Notes: generated from the sequence alone by a model not told the origin. A stretch of 64,000 nt of DNA from Lewinella sp. LCG006 (GCF_040784935.1 NZ_CP160680.1:3194501-3258500), one strand, 5' to 3'; positions 17,745-27,453 are shown, numbered from the stretch's first letter. Numbers and translations: made by a program.

Positions 17745-18170
17745 CTAGATGCTATCTGCGAGGAGCATTTCAATATCTTGATCAGAAGTAATTTTTCCTT
17801 CTATCCAGTGGGTGATAAGTTGTTTGCCAGGGAATTTTGAACCTTCTGATAGAACAGTGTCTATGACTAGTTCTGTCGTTTGGCTTTTACCATTTTTGCC
17901 AATCTCTATTTTGTCAAGCCATGCTTTCAAGTCTACGTCTTCACTTGCTTCAGCGGGATCGACCTGGATAATACGGATGGCTTTGTTAATACTAGGAAAG
18001 TAGGCATTAAAGAGAGGATTGCCATCAAATTCACTTTCTGTATTCAGATAAGATTGAAATTCTAAACCCTCCTGTTCCGCTATATTTTTGACATGGCGCT
18101 GCAAAAAAAGCCTAGCCAGGTGGTAAACTCTTTTATCTTCTAAAAATTTTGCGAATAATATCTGGCCCAT
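17745..18170 (-). CDS. Unknown protein, 141 residues
   Basis: A soluble, acidic protein without signal peptide (starts MGQILFAKFLEDKRVYHLAR). No domain is recognised. Its ATG at 18170 lies one base after the TAA of the truncated reading frame at 18172-18399, so the two were probably translated as a coupled pair. The surroundings are AT-rich and contain broken genes, which suggests an acquired island. Confidence 0.5.
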   Translation of the reverse strand: MGQILFAKFLEDKRVYHLARLFLQRHVKNIAEQEGLEFQSYLNTESEFDGNPLFNAYFPSINKAIRIIQVDPAEASEDVDLKAWLDKIEIGKNGKSQTTELVIDTVLSEGSKFPGKQLITHWIEGKITSDQDIEMLLADSI

Positions 18171-18171
18171 T

Positions 18172-18399
18172 TTATTTTAAAATTATCCAAGCAATAAGAG
18201 CACTAATCAACAACAAAGAAATGAATGCAGTTCCACTTAATATCTCAATGTCTATTCTTGTGTCTTTTGTTTTTCGATTAAGGAAGGTCTTTTTCTTGAC
18301 GGCATCTAGCCCTCCACTGGCATTGTCAATATATCGTTCTGCTTTTACCAATTCTTTTTCTCGTGCTTTGATTTCATCAAAGTTCTTCTCTCTTTATGA
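18172..18399 (-). pseudogene. Possible N-terminally truncated small membrane protein
   Basis: A minus-strand frame between an in-frame stop near 18400 and the TAA at 18174-18172 reads FDEIKAREKELVKAERYID and ends in a hydrophobic helix (FISLLLISALIAWIIL). It contains no ATG; only a TTG could start it. It looks like a charged coiled segment plus C-terminal membrane anchor whose 5' part has been lost. It is coupled to the gene at 17745-18170. Confidence 0.35.
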
Positions 18400-18894
18400 A
18401 AATCATCACCTCCAACGAAAAGTGGTTCAGTCGCTATACGAATCTCCGGAATATTTTTTTACTGATATTGTTATTGATTGTAGGTTACGGGACCTTTTTC
18501 GAAAGTGCTCCCTTGTTCATTAAGCAGCTTGCCAGCTATGTCGGGCTTCCGGTACTATTAACCCTCCTGGTTTTTGATTACCTCCAACAACCCTCTCTTT
18601 TTGAATTGCGAAAAGGGGAAGGCCAGTTAGCCATCGACCTCTACATCCCCGACGCACGCTTCTTGTTTTTCTACAACCCCAAGAAAAAAAGAACCATTAC
18701 CATTGCTAAAGATACCCAAATAAAAGGTGATCGGTACTTATAAGGCTCTACCCTGGCAGAGGAAGTTGCAATTTTTTATCCAGCCTTCTAATGGTGAATT
18801 ATGGACAAGCCCCAAGCTGGATTTTAGCTGGGCCACCAAGGCCGATATCGCGATTGTGCTTGAAACAGTGAAGCAGCACAATGAGGGAGCTTAA
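18396..18894 (+). pseudogene. Frameshifted membrane protein gene
   Basis: The first frame (18396-18743) encodes 115 residues with two membrane helices (IFLLILLLIVGYGTFF; YVGLPVLLTLLVFDYL) and a soluble tail ending ITIAKDTQIKGDRYL. Directly after, the +1 frame continues with coding-like sequence (VIGTYKALPWQRKLQFF ... VLETVKQHNEGA) to TAA at 18892-18894. Joining the frames near the A-run at 18722-18726 would give one protein of about 165 residues. Either a real frameshift or a sequencing error in the A-run; I cannot tell. The family is unknown. Confidence 0.5.
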
Positions 18895-18903
18895 TGCTTT
18901 GTT

Positions 18904-18945
18904 GGTTTTTCTAGGGTGAATTCATGAATTTGCCCTAGAAAAACC
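18904..18945. terminator. 42-bp palindrome, probable bidirectional terminator
   Basis: GGTTTTTCTAGGG (18904-18916) pairs perfectly with CCCTAGAAAAACC (18933-18945), and the interior AATTCATGAATT is itself palindromic. It lies between the 3' ends of two convergent genes and ends two bases before the stop codon of the LRR gene. The core is shared with the palindrome at 42084-42103. Confidence 0.6.
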
Positions 18946-18946
18946 A

Positions 18947-21900
18947 TCAACCACCAACCCTTAACACCTTCCAGCTTCGTGTGCCATACGCGGTCTTTAC
19001 CTGCAAGCAATAGATACCTGCTGGGTACTCGTCCATGGCTATTGGGTTCAGTGTTTGGTAAGGCTGTAGCTGCTCCTGCCAGCATACTTGCCCCATGCTA
19101 TTGAGAAGGGTCCAGGTTTGGGAGCTGCTGCTTTGTTGGTGGATGACCTGGAGGTTTGTGCTCACAGGGTTGGGGTATATTTGCGTATCCGCAAAAGCGT
19201 CAGGGCTATTGGTGCGCGTGAGTACATCAATAGTGTAGGTCACCAGGCTGTCACAGCCATTTACGGCAACGTAGCCGATGGTGATGCTGGTGTCGTTGGT
19301 GATCAGAATGTCCTGAAAATATTCGCCCAACGGAATTTCCAGATCAACGGAGAAGGCCGTTTCTGAAACGTTGAAGTGTACAAAGTGAATGCTGTCGTAC
19401 TCCGCAAAGGATAGTAGGAGCTGTAAGCTGGTATCTTGTAAAATAGGCAGGCCATTGTATTGTTCACCCGCGCACCAGGCCAACCGTTCGCTACTGACTA
19501 CGACCGGCTTACGGATGGTATGATCAACCGTATTAGTAACAATCGCTTCGTTGAAGTCAAAGTAAATATGAGCAGTGTTTTCAATGATTGCACCAGGCAA
19601 AATACTCGTTTTAGGAGCGATCGAAAACGCCACAAAGCCATGCGACCCCGGCTCATTACTTGTACTGTCGGGCAGCAGAATGTTAGCGAAAGTAAATGTC
19701 AGGGCCCGCTCCGGGGTAAGTGCCCAGGTAAAGGGGTGAGAGGCTCCTTTTACGTCCAGGGTACTCAAGTCCAGCGCCTCCGATAGCGTGTCGGCAATGA
19801 CCACCTCGTAGGCAACATCATTGCCCGTATTCTGAAACTGAATCATATAATTCAGCGTCCAGTCTTTGTCGATCAAATGCTCCGGCCCCACCCCGGCTGG
19901 CAGTGCGGTCTTAATGTTAGGGTCGTAAGAATTAACAGCCGGGGCGCAAAAGACACCAGAAAAAGGGTCGCCATCATTCATCGGAAGTTGCATCACAAAG
20001 CTGCCGTCCGACGTGCTGTTACAATTCGCTACCACTGCCGATACTTCGGTGTACACCGGGTGGCCAGGCGTCTGGTCGGCCTCTAGCCTCAGACCTTCTC
20101 CTTGTACTTCATATTGGAGCACCTGGGTGGCGCCAGCGGGCAGTTGGTACTCATCTACCTCCAGCATCAGGATGATATCATCAATCACAATTTCTACCCG
20201 CAGCTGGGCCGGTGCCGACATGCCGCCAGTACCAATGTTTTCCAACTGAAAATAAATGCTATCATTCTCACAGTAGCCACTAGCCGTGATCAATGAACCA
20301 TCCCACAACGGATCGGGCGCACAGAGTTCTTCTGAAAGGAGCGAAACTTCCACACAGGGAAAGTCGCCAATTTCTACCCCTTGGCAAGCGAGGAAAACGT
20401 CAAAGGTAAACTGCCCACACTCAAACAGCGCAAGCGTTTCCAAATCGAAATAAAGCAGGCCGTTGGCATCTTCCGTATAAGGTATAGATGCAGTGTCTAT
20501 CGTCAAATCAGGATCCAAGGCGACCGTGAAAATCACATCTTCGGCAGGCAGTGCACCATTGTTACAGTAGTCAACCGTGATCGTCCGTGTCTGACAAACC
20601 CGAAACGGCGGAATCGTGACATCCCAGTCTATAAATGGGCAATTTCCCTGGGGTTGTAGAAAGAAATCCGTCGTGATCGAATCTCCCAGCATCGTCACCT
20701 GCAAGAGGGTATCGGTAAAGCAGGACGTCCAAAAAGAAGAGGGGGAGACGGCATTCAGGGTATAATCACCAAACAATACCGGCAACCAGTAGTAGCCCTG
20801 GCTATCCGTAGAGACCGCATAATTAAGGGTAGCACTGCTCACTTCGACCAGCCAGCCAGCTATACCTTCCTCGTCGTTGGTCTCGGAGCAGCTCAGGTCG
20901 GTATCTGAGATTACTCTTCCTACGAGGCTTTTATGGGGCGTATCGGCAAAACAGTTTTGTAAAAGGTCTTCAATTTCATTGCAACCTTCAGCATTCCCGG
21001 ATAGGATAACGTTGCCACCCGTCACGACATAATCACAAATATTTTCTTGCCCGCAGACGGCCAACAGTGGATTGTCAAGAAAATCTAGGTAATCGGTATC
21101 CGTAAAGTCGATATTTTCAGTTCCTTGCAAATTGGTTAAGTCGTTGTTTCCTGACAACTTGAAGTAGCCACCGATGGTGCTCAGGTTACTCAGCGCGGAA
21201 AGGCTTTCCAGCGAAGAATTACTGATCCATAGATAATCACCTACCGAAGTCAGCGACTCCAACCCCACCAGCGATTCCATGTTTGAATTGGTAAGGATAG
21301 AGCAATATCCGCCAATACTTTCCAGCGCTCCCAGGCCAGTGAGGTCAGGTAATTGGATGTGGTTCCATATTTGCAGACTGCCGTCAATGTTTGTCAGGTT
21401 GTCAAGGCCGGAGAGGCTGGACAGGCCAGTGTTGCCTATGATCCACAAAGCGCCCAGGTTGGTCAGGCCCTCCAACCCGTGAAGATCCGTCAAGTCGTTG
21501 TTGTTATTGATTTGCAAAAGACCAGTAATATGACTCAGGTTGCTGAGTGCAGAAAGACTAGTTAGAGAAGCATTGTACTCCAAAATAAAGTAGGTGGCGA
21601 TACTGGTCAGGTTGTTGAGTCCATCTAGGCTTTCTAGGTGGCTATTCGCCGTGATTTCCAATCTTTGGTTAATAGCAGTAATACCTTCCAGTCCATTCAG
21701 TGTCACCAGTAGATAGTTTTTGTCAATAATGACATAGCCTCCAATCGTCGTAAGTTGCTCGATGCCACTCAGGCTTAGTAGCCCATCATTGTCTTTAATC
21801 TCAAAATCTGTCCCTACGCTAACAAGAGAGGAGAGCCCTTGTAGGTTGGTTAGGGCATCGTTTCTATAAATCAATAATCTTGTACCTACAGAGGCGAGAT

Positions 21901-22978
21901 TTTCCATGCCATTAAAGGACGTTAGGCTTTCATTACCTGATATGGTAAATAGGTAATTAACCTCCGTGAGCCCTTCTAGCCCGGTGAAATCAACCAGCGC
22001 CGGGTTAGAAACAGCAGCTAGGCTACCAACGATACTTAGATTTTCCAGACCTTCCAGGTTAAGAAGCTGCTCATTGTTGACGATGTTGAGTAATCCCCCA
22101 ATGGATGCAAGCGCTGAGCTGGCAGTAAATAAGTGTTCGACCATCGGCAGTTGGTTGACCGTAAAGTTCCCTCCTATGCTGCTAATTCCCGCTATGTCAT
22201 CAAGATTTTGCAACTGAGGCAGGATCGTCAGTTGGACGTCTCCCGTGATGGAGGTGAAGTTATTTAATCCCTCCAACGTAGTCAATGCCGCATCATAAAT
22301 GATAATGCTTCCTCCCAGGCTGGTGAAAGAGGTCAGTTCCGCAATACTTTCCAAAGCAGGATTGTTGGATAGCTCGAAGTCGGTGCCAATAGCACTGAGG
22401 TTTTCCAAACCCGCCAGATTTTGCAAAACGGGGTTGGTGTATAATCTAAATTCTCCCTCAACGCTGGTTAAGCTTTCCAAACCAGCAAGGCTATTTAGCA
22501 GCTGCTGGTCAGCAATATTTACGTCGCCACCCACAAGGCCTAGGCTGTTGAGTCCATCAAGAGAAGTGAGGGCTAAGTTGGAAATCAAGCGCAGATCACC
22601 GCCAATCAAGGTCAGGTTGTCTAACCCGCTAAGGTCTACCAAACTTTCATTATCGTACAGCGACAGGTTGTCGTAGATCGCCGTCAAATTGTCCAGCCCA
22701 GACAAGCTGGTAAGGCTCGCCGTTCCATCAATAAAGACGTACCCGGCTACTTCGGTAAGCTGGCTCAGTCCAGCCAAGCTGGTAATATCCCCCGGAATAG
22801 TCTCTCGAATTTTAAGGTCATACTGCAAACTGGTACAGCCAGGGTAGGTGGCCGAGAAATCATCAATCTCTTGCTGGCTGGTCAAGACAATATCCCCCGT
22901 AGGGCAGGTTTGCGCCCACAATTGTAAGCCCCCAACAACCACTAGTAAACACAAAATCAGCACCTTTCTCATCGCCAT
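18947..22978 (-). CDS. Giant secreted LRR adhesin with T9SS sorting domain
   Basis: A surface protein of about 1340 residues. The signal peptide is VLILCLLVVVGGLQLWAQ. It is followed by about 24 repeats of roughly 24 residues with the pattern L-x-S-L-x-G-L-x-N-L-x-x-I-G-G, a receptor L-domain/LRR-type solenoid. Then come a SdrD B-like segment, CARDB/DUF11-like beta domains and a module with SYDPNIKTALPAG and HIYFDFNEAIVTNTVDHT that also occurs in the 1025-residue protein at 37734. The end is a T9SS type A domain (IYPNPVSTNLQV). The frame opens at 23035; ATGs at 22978 or 22972 give a proper signal peptide. It is divergent from a helical-repeat gene at 23425. Confidence 0.85.
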   Translation of the reverse strand: MAMRKVLILCLLVVVGGLQLWAQTCPTGDIVLTSQQEIDDFSATYPGCTSLQYDLKIRETIPGDITSLAGLSQLTEVAGYVFIDGTASLTSLSGLDNLTAIYDNLSLYDNESLVDLSGLDNLTLIGGDLRLISNLALTSLDGLNSLGLVGGDVNIADQQLLNSLAGLESLTSVEGEFRLYTNPVLQNLAGLENLSAIGTDFELSNNPALESIAELTSFTSLGGSIIIYDAALTTLEGLNNFTSITGDVQLTILPQLQNLDDIAGISSIGGNFTVNQLPMVEHLFTASSALASIGGLLNIVNNEQLLNLEGLENLSIVGSLAAVSNPALVDFTGLEGLTEVNYLFTISGNESLTSFNGMENLASVGTRLLIYRNDALTNLQGLSSLVSVGTDFEIKDNDGLLSLSGIEQLTTIGGYVIIDKNYLLVTLNGLEGITAINQRLEITANSHLESLDGLNNLTSIATYFILEYNASLTSLSALSNLSHITGLLQINNNNDLTDLHGLEGLTNLGALWIIGNTGLSSLSGLDNLTNIDGSLQIWNHIQLPDLTGLGALESIGGYCSILTNSNMESLVGLESLTSVGDYLWISNSSLESLSALSNLSTIGGYFKLSGNNDLTNLQGTENIDFTDTDYLDFLDNPLLAVCGQENICDYVVTGGNVILSGNAEGCNEIEDLLQNCFADTPHKSLVGRVISDTDLSCSETNDEEGIAGWLVEVSSATLNYAVSTDSQGYYWLPVLFGDYTLNAVSPSSFWTSCFTDTLLQVTMLGDSITTDFFLQPQGNCPFIDWDVTIPPFRVCQTRTITVDYCNNGALPAEDVIFTVALDPDLTIDTASIPYTEDANGLLYFDLETLALFECGQFTFDVFLACQGVEIGDFPCVEVSLLSEELCAPDPLWDGSLITASGYCENDSIYFQLENIGTGGMSAPAQLRVEIVIDDIILMLEVDEYQLPAGATQVLQYEVQGEGLRLEADQTPGHPVYTEVSAVVANCNSTSDGSFVMQLPMNDGDPFSGVFCAPAVNSYDPNIKTALPAGVGPEHLIDKDWTLNYMIQFQNTGNDVAYEVVIADTLSEALDLSTLDVKGASHPFTWALTPERALTFTFANILLPDSTSNEPGSHGFVAFSIAPKTSILPGAIIENTAHIYFDFNEAIVTNTVDHTIRKPVVVSSERLAWCAGEQYNGLPILQDTSLQLLLSFAEYDSIHFVHFNVSETAFSVDLEIPLGEYFQDILITNDTSITIGYVAVNGCDSLVTYTIDVLTRTNSPDAFADTQIYPNPVSTNLQVIHQQSSSSQTWTLLNSMGQVCWQEQLQPYQTLNPIAMDEYPAGIYCLQVKTAYGTRSWKVLRVGG

Positions 22979-23204
22979 TGTTTTTTGAAAACTTTTTCCA
23001 ACCCTACAAAAGTGCTTCTTCTTATCGGGTTTCAAAAGAACATTATTTTTGTTTAGTACATATTTTGTAAAATTTAATTACCTGTAAAACAGTCTATAAG
23101 CTATATTTGGGTACAGATTAATTGAATGTTTGAATTCCGATTTGATAATTGGATAAAATGAGTGCCTAATGAATAATTACCGGGGTGCATCCACTTGATC
23201 ATCA

Positions 23205-23405
23205 GCTGTTAAAAACCTCTGCGGGCCTGTCCGGCTGGCCAGACGGGCTCTGCGTCTCTGCGCGATTACCTCATCTTGCACCTTTTCTATACGGGGCCTC
23301 CCTCCCTAACGGTCGGGCGCTACCTGCCTGCAGCAGGCAGGCGTTTCGCAGTTCGCTCAACCCTTACGGGCCTGGCCCTATAGGCCAGCTACTGCACATC
23401 GCTAG
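23205..23405. repeat. GC-rich intergenic repeat block
   Basis: This stretch is far more GC-rich than the AT-rich sequence beside it and is full of short palindromes: CTGGCCAG, CCTGCCTG/CAGGCAGG (23323-23330 with 23334-23341) and CTGGCC/GGCCAG near 23380. There is no ORF on either strand that looks coding. It has the appearance of a REP-like dispersed element. It occupies the divergent intergenic region between the LRR adhesin and its helical-repeat neighbour. The AT-rich part 23036-23200 shows nothing else. Confidence 0.45.
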
Positions 23406-23424
23406 GCCAAATAATCTATAAAGC

Positions 23425-24810
23425 ATGAAACTCTTCCAAGTCCTCCACCAGCTCCATTCCCGCGAGCAAACCCAGTTTCGGCATTTCGTCGATTCTCCGT
23501 TGTTCAACAAACGCGAGGATCTCCAACAGCTGTTGGACTATTGGTTGGAAAGAAAAGGCCGCGCTGCCCCAGCCGAAGATCACTGGCAGGCCTTGTTTCC
23601 TGATCAACCGTTCTCCCGTACCCAATGGAACCTGCTGACCTCTCGCCTGTTCAAGCTGCTCGAAGAGTTTCTGGCGCTTCAGCAAATCCGTAAAGATGAG
23701 GCCCAGACCAAGTTTCATCTCGCCAAAGCTTACCGCAAGCTTCAGCAGGAGAAGTACTTCGCCGAAGCCATCCGGGATGCGGGCTTGGCCCTCGAAAAAC
23801 AAGACTTTCGCGATACGGCCTACCTTCAAAATCGGCACGATTTCTCTTTCGAACGTTACGATTACATTCTTAGTAGCAATCGCAAAGCCAAAACCAACCT
23901 ACAGGAAGTCAGCAATGAACTCGATGCCTACTTTCTGGCCGCCAAACTCCGACAGGCCTGCAACGCCCTCTCCCGGCAAACGATCAATCCCGAGCAGTAC
24001 GACATTGGCCTGTTGCCCGAGGTCTTGGCTTATGTAGAAAACCACCCGGCTTACCTTCAGGTGCCAGCCATCGCCATCTATTACTATTGCTACCGCGCCA
24101 TCAATGCCGAGGAGGAAGAAATCTATTTCAGCCAGTTTCGGCAAGCTATAGAAAGCTACCAGCGGTATTTTCCACCCTACGAGATGCGCGACCTGTACAC
24201 CTTCGTCATCAACGTCTACATTCGCCAACTCAACACCGGTGCCAAAGTCTACGCCGAGGAGGCCCTCGCGCTTTATCGCCTCAGCCTGGCCCAGGGCTAC
24301 CTCCTCGATGATGGGGTATTGCTGGAAAGCACTTACGTCAACATCGTAGTGCTGGCCGCAATACTTGGCGACTACCAGTGGGCCATCCGTTTTGTCAAGG
24401 AGTACCAGTCCTCCCTTAAGCCTGAATTCAGGGTACCCCTCTACCATTTTTGCCTCGGCAAAATCTACTACGAACAGGGCGAACAAGAAGAAAGCCTACG
24501 TCAGCTGGTACTGGTAGATACCAAAGCCTCTTTTATCTACTTGGGGGCTCGCGTGCTGCAACTCAAGATCTACTACGAATTAGGTGAGTTGAACCCATTG
24601 GAAAGCCTACTCGAAAGTCTCCGCGTTTATCTCCAGCGCAGCAAAGACCTGGGCTATCGCAAGGCCCATTACCATCACCTGCTGGCTTTTACCCGCCAAC
24701 TGCTCCAACTCCCAGCGATGGATAAAGCAGCCCGCACCGCCTTCCGACAGCGCATCGAAGACGCCGAAATCTTTGGCGAGAAGGAGTGGTTTTTGCGGCA
24801 GGTGGGGTAA
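23425..24810 (+). CDS. Helical-repeat (TPR-like) protein, paralogue B
   Basis: A 461-residue soluble protein, all helical by pattern. It is clearly homologous to the product at 36147-37556: both share an N-terminal segment on the FQVLHQLHSREQTQFR pattern, a central VPAIAIYYYCYR motif, DLYTFVINVYIRQLN, VLQLKIYYELGELNPLES and a final EIFGEKEWFLRQ. This indicates a lineage-expanded family of TPR-like scaffolds of unknown role. It is divergent from the LRR/T9SS adhesin, just as paralogue C is divergent from the other adhesin. The start ATG lies 19 bases after the GC-rich repeat. Confidence 0.75.
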   Translation: MKLFQVLHQLHSREQTQFRHFVDSPLFNKREDLQQLLDYWLERKGRAAPAEDHWQALFPDQPFSRTQWNLLTSRLFKLLEEFLALQQIRKDEAQTKFHLAKAYRKLQQEKYFAEAIRDAGLALEKQDFRDTAYLQNRHDFSFERYDYILSSNRKAKTNLQEVSNELDAYFLAAKLRQACNALSRQTINPEQYDIGLLPEVLAYVENHPAYLQVPAIAIYYYCYRAINAEEEEIYFSQFRQAIESYQRYFPPYEMRDLYTFVINVYIRQLNTGAKVYAEEALALYRLSLAQGYLLDDGVLLESTYVNIVVLAAILGDYQWAIRFVKEYQSSLKPEFRVPLYHFCLGKIYYEQGEQEESLRQLVLVDTKASFIYLGARVLQLKIYYELGELNPLESLLESLRVYLQRSKDLGYRKAHYHHLLAFTRQLLQLPAMDKAARTAFRQRIEDAEIFGEKEWFLRQVG

Positions 24811-25245
24811 CTTCTTCAAGGAACCAAAAAAAGCTAAAACAATTAAGATTGGGGAAAAAGAATTCAAATATGGAAGCCAAGAACATGAAGACTTAATCAG
24901 AGAAGCCATAAAGCAAAAGGTACTATAGAATCCGCCAGTGAGCCAAGTGCTTAAAGAAAGCAAAATAAAAACACACCGATCGGTAACGCTCCCTCCTTCA
25001 CGGGTATAAAAGGGTACTATTAACAACTGTAGTACTCCTGGTTTATAAGCTGTTATCACAGAAGTAGTAGCGGTTTTTTAAAAATCCTCCGTGCCTCACG
25101 GGCAGGCAGGAACACCAAAATGCACAAAAATATATTCCGTGCTATTTTGTGCTTTAGTGCCTTCGTGGCTAAAAAACGCTGTGCCTCCGCGTCCCTGTGG
25201 CTAATAAAACCAAGGAATACTACAACACCTTAAAACCCAAAAACC
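24811..25245. other. Intergenic region with a gene remnant and dispersed repeat
   Basis: No complete gene is present. A frame without ATG from about 24817 to a TAG at 24926-24928 reads like the tail of a small charged protein (KTIKIGEKEFKYGSQEHEDL), probably a remnant. From about 25090 to 25210 there are degenerate direct units (GTGCCTTCGTGGCTAAAAAA, then GTGCCTCCGCGTCCCTGTGG) like dispersed repeats of Bacteroidota genomes. Confidence 0.35.
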
Positions 25246-27426
25246 ATGGCTAAGAAACCTGTAGCTAAGGACGACTCCCGTGTAGAGTTGCCCGAAGGAT
25301 TGATCGCGTTGGCGTATAACCGGGATGGCCACTTGCTGGCCCGTACCCAACCCAAAGGCGATAAACTTTATTTTAATTTGGAGCCCGAAGAACTGCGGTA
25401 TGCGCGGGTCTTTGTGATGCCGGAACCGCCTAAAGGGCTGGAACCTAAAAGCTTGGCTGCCGCCGAGCGCCTGCAAGCTTACGAGCCCACCATTCGGCTG
25501 GGTAAAAAGAACGAAATCGATATTTCGCGTATCCCTGATCAGCTGGTTCAGCGCTGGTGGTGGTACCGCTGCTGTACGCAGGGTCGCGTGACCAAGCGCT
25601 TCCTGATCGACGGCAGCTGGCAGGATATGCCCCTGTGCAATGCCCTCGTGCACATCTGTGAGGTAGACCCCTTCCTGCGGCTGGTACCGCTGGTGCCCGA
25701 CCATATTCTGGATCGTTTCCGCGATATTTTGCTAGAACGCATCCCTATCCCTATTCCAGACCCCCTTCCTGATCCTCCTATTTTTGGAGAGCAACCTTTG
25801 CCACTGCCGCCGCGTCCGTTTGCGCGTATGGCTGCGCAGGAATTACGTTCCATCGGAGGGCAGCCCATTCAGCAACAAGCTGCTAGTTTGGCCACGATTA
25901 ACTTGCCACAAGAAGTACGTTTGCAACTGAACAACGCCAGTGCTGAACAAATGCGCAAGTTGATCATTGACCAACGCTTGGTATTCATGCCGTACCTGTG
26001 CTTGTGGCCCATGTTTTGGCCCTGGTTCTATCGCTGTGATGAAATTACGACGGTGCGCACCGATTTTAATGGTCGCTTTGAGGCCTGTTTCTGGCGGCAG
26101 ATATTGGAAGAAAAAGCCGACCTCTACTTCTGGGTCGAGTACGAAATCCACGGCGAGCTCACCACCGTCTACAAGCCGCCCATTCCTTGCTATACACATT
26201 GGAATTACGAATGTGGCAAAGAAGTGAATATCCGGGTGACCGACCCACGCGTACCCATGGGCTGCTTTGAGCCACTGGCTGGAGAAATAGCCTGGGTGAA
26301 GACCATCGGTTGGGGCGCACAAGTGAGCCACATTGAGCAACAGTTGGGAGCAAGTATTTCTCAGCAAGGCAAGACCTTCCGTACGGCGGGCCTGACGCGT
26401 TATGCCACCAGTAGCCTGGGATACGGATTGGCGAACAAGCATGTACGCCCATTTGCCAGCAACCTCGCCTTGGTAGTGCAGTTTGGCAGCGGCTTCCCTA
26501 GTGGTAACGTCACCCACTACCTTTGGTCGTACCGCAAGACGCACAACGACAAGCTCATCGCAGCTTCGGCTTCCGAGCAGCAGTGGGCACCACTGGATAC
26601 CCGTGCCATCAGTAAGGCTTATACCATAGAGGTGACCAGCGGTGTGATTACGACTTTCCAAACGCAGCACTTCCCACTTGGGCCATTCCCGATTGGGAGT
26701 GTGCAGGGCTACAAGATTCCACCCGTTTCACCGAAAGGTGCCAACGTAGCCAACAACCCAACGGCGGAATGGGACCAAAATACGGTGACCATGATCGTAG
26801 ATACCACCTCGCTGAGGGGCGATGGCCTCTACGAGTTCAAGCTCGAGTTCTTCAACGCAGCCGGTGTACGCCAAAATGTAGCTGATGCCGTGAATCAAAT
26901 CTCGAATCCGACGAATACCGGGCAGTCCCAACCTGCTGGTAGTACTTATCTTTTATCCGCTGGAGAGGACAGTTTCCGGCCCTTCCGGATGAAAGTGCGG
27001 GTAGATAACCAGAAAAGTACCGCTACGATCTACAATGTAGAGGTGGATGGGCGAGCTTCGTCTACCGAGTGTGGTTTTGTAAAATACAACGACAAAGCCA
27101 GCTCTGATGTCAACTTCCGAATTCGGGCGAGCCACCCCAATGATTTTGCCACCTTTAGTTTCAATGTGGCACGAGGCAACAGCAGCGACCCACTGGCCAG
27201 CGCCGACACCGGAGGGATGGTTATTGGTTCTACCAGCAACTACACCCTGGGAACGGATGATATTTACCGCAATAAAGTCAAGGTAGCCACCCTGTTGGGT
27301 ACTTGCCCAGACAAGGCCGCTTTCGCGGAACATCTCCATGTAGATGGGCTGCATACCAACGGTACTTCCATCCTGAACAGCTTTGATGCTTCAGACTTGG
27401 CCGCATTTGCGCTGGAGCCGGTGTAG
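25246..27426 (+). CDS. Large unknown protein rich in Trp, Cys and Pro
   Basis: 726 residues, no signal peptide, no membrane helix. Notable stretches are RWWWYRCCTQG (about residue 103), MPLCNALVHICEVDPF, a proline-rich linker (IPIPIPDPLPDPP at about 168-180) and LCLWPMFWPWFYRCDE (about 254-269). The segments around the two aromatic/Cys patches look like two related beta-sandwich modules (TDFNGRFEACFW resembles carboxypeptidase-regulatory or transthyretin-like folds). The C-terminal third is a different beta-rich region. It is transcribed alone, with a 16-bp-stem hairpin after it. I do not recognise the family and propose no function. Confidence 0.65.
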   Translation: MAKKPVAKDDSRVELPEGLIALAYNRDGHLLARTQPKGDKLYFNLEPEELRYARVFVMPEPPKGLEPKSLAAAERLQAYEPTIRLGKKNEIDISRIPDQLVQRWWWYRCCTQGRVTKRFLIDGSWQDMPLCNALVHICEVDPFLRLVPLVPDHILDRFRDILLERIPIPIPDPLPDPPIFGEQPLPLPPRPFARMAAQELRSIGGQPIQQQAASLATINLPQEVRLQLNNASAEQMRKLIIDQRLVFMPYLCLWPMFWPWFYRCDEITTVRTDFNGRFEACFWRQILEEKADLYFWVEYEIHGELTTVYKPPIPCYTHWNYECGKEVNIRVTDPRVPMGCFEPLAGEIAWVKTIGWGAQVSHIEQQLGASISQQGKTFRTAGLTRYATSSLGYGLANKHVRPFASNLALVVQFGSGFPSGNVTHYLWSYRKTHNDKLIAASASEQQWAPLDTRAISKAYTIEVTSGVITTFQTQHFPLGPFPIGSVQGYKIPPVSPKGANVANNPTAEWDQNTVTMIVDTTSLRGDGLYEFKLEFFNAAGVRQNVADAVNQISNPTNTGQSQPAGSTYLLSAGEDSFRPFRMKVRVDNQKSTATIYNVEVDGRASSTECGFVKYNDKASSDVNFRIRASHPNDFATFSFNVARGNSSDPLASADTGGMVIGSTSNYTLGTDDIYRNKVKVATLLGTCPDKAAFAEHLHVDGLHTNGTSILNSFDASDLAAFALEPV

Positions 27427-27453
27427 GTTTTTAGCTGCGTAAGCACGGTTTTT

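Noticed and set aside
18149-18523. Plus-strand ORF of 124 codons
   Set aside because: It lies antisense to the truncated minus-strand membrane frame and over the start of the plus-strand membrane protein; its codon pattern looks like a shadow.
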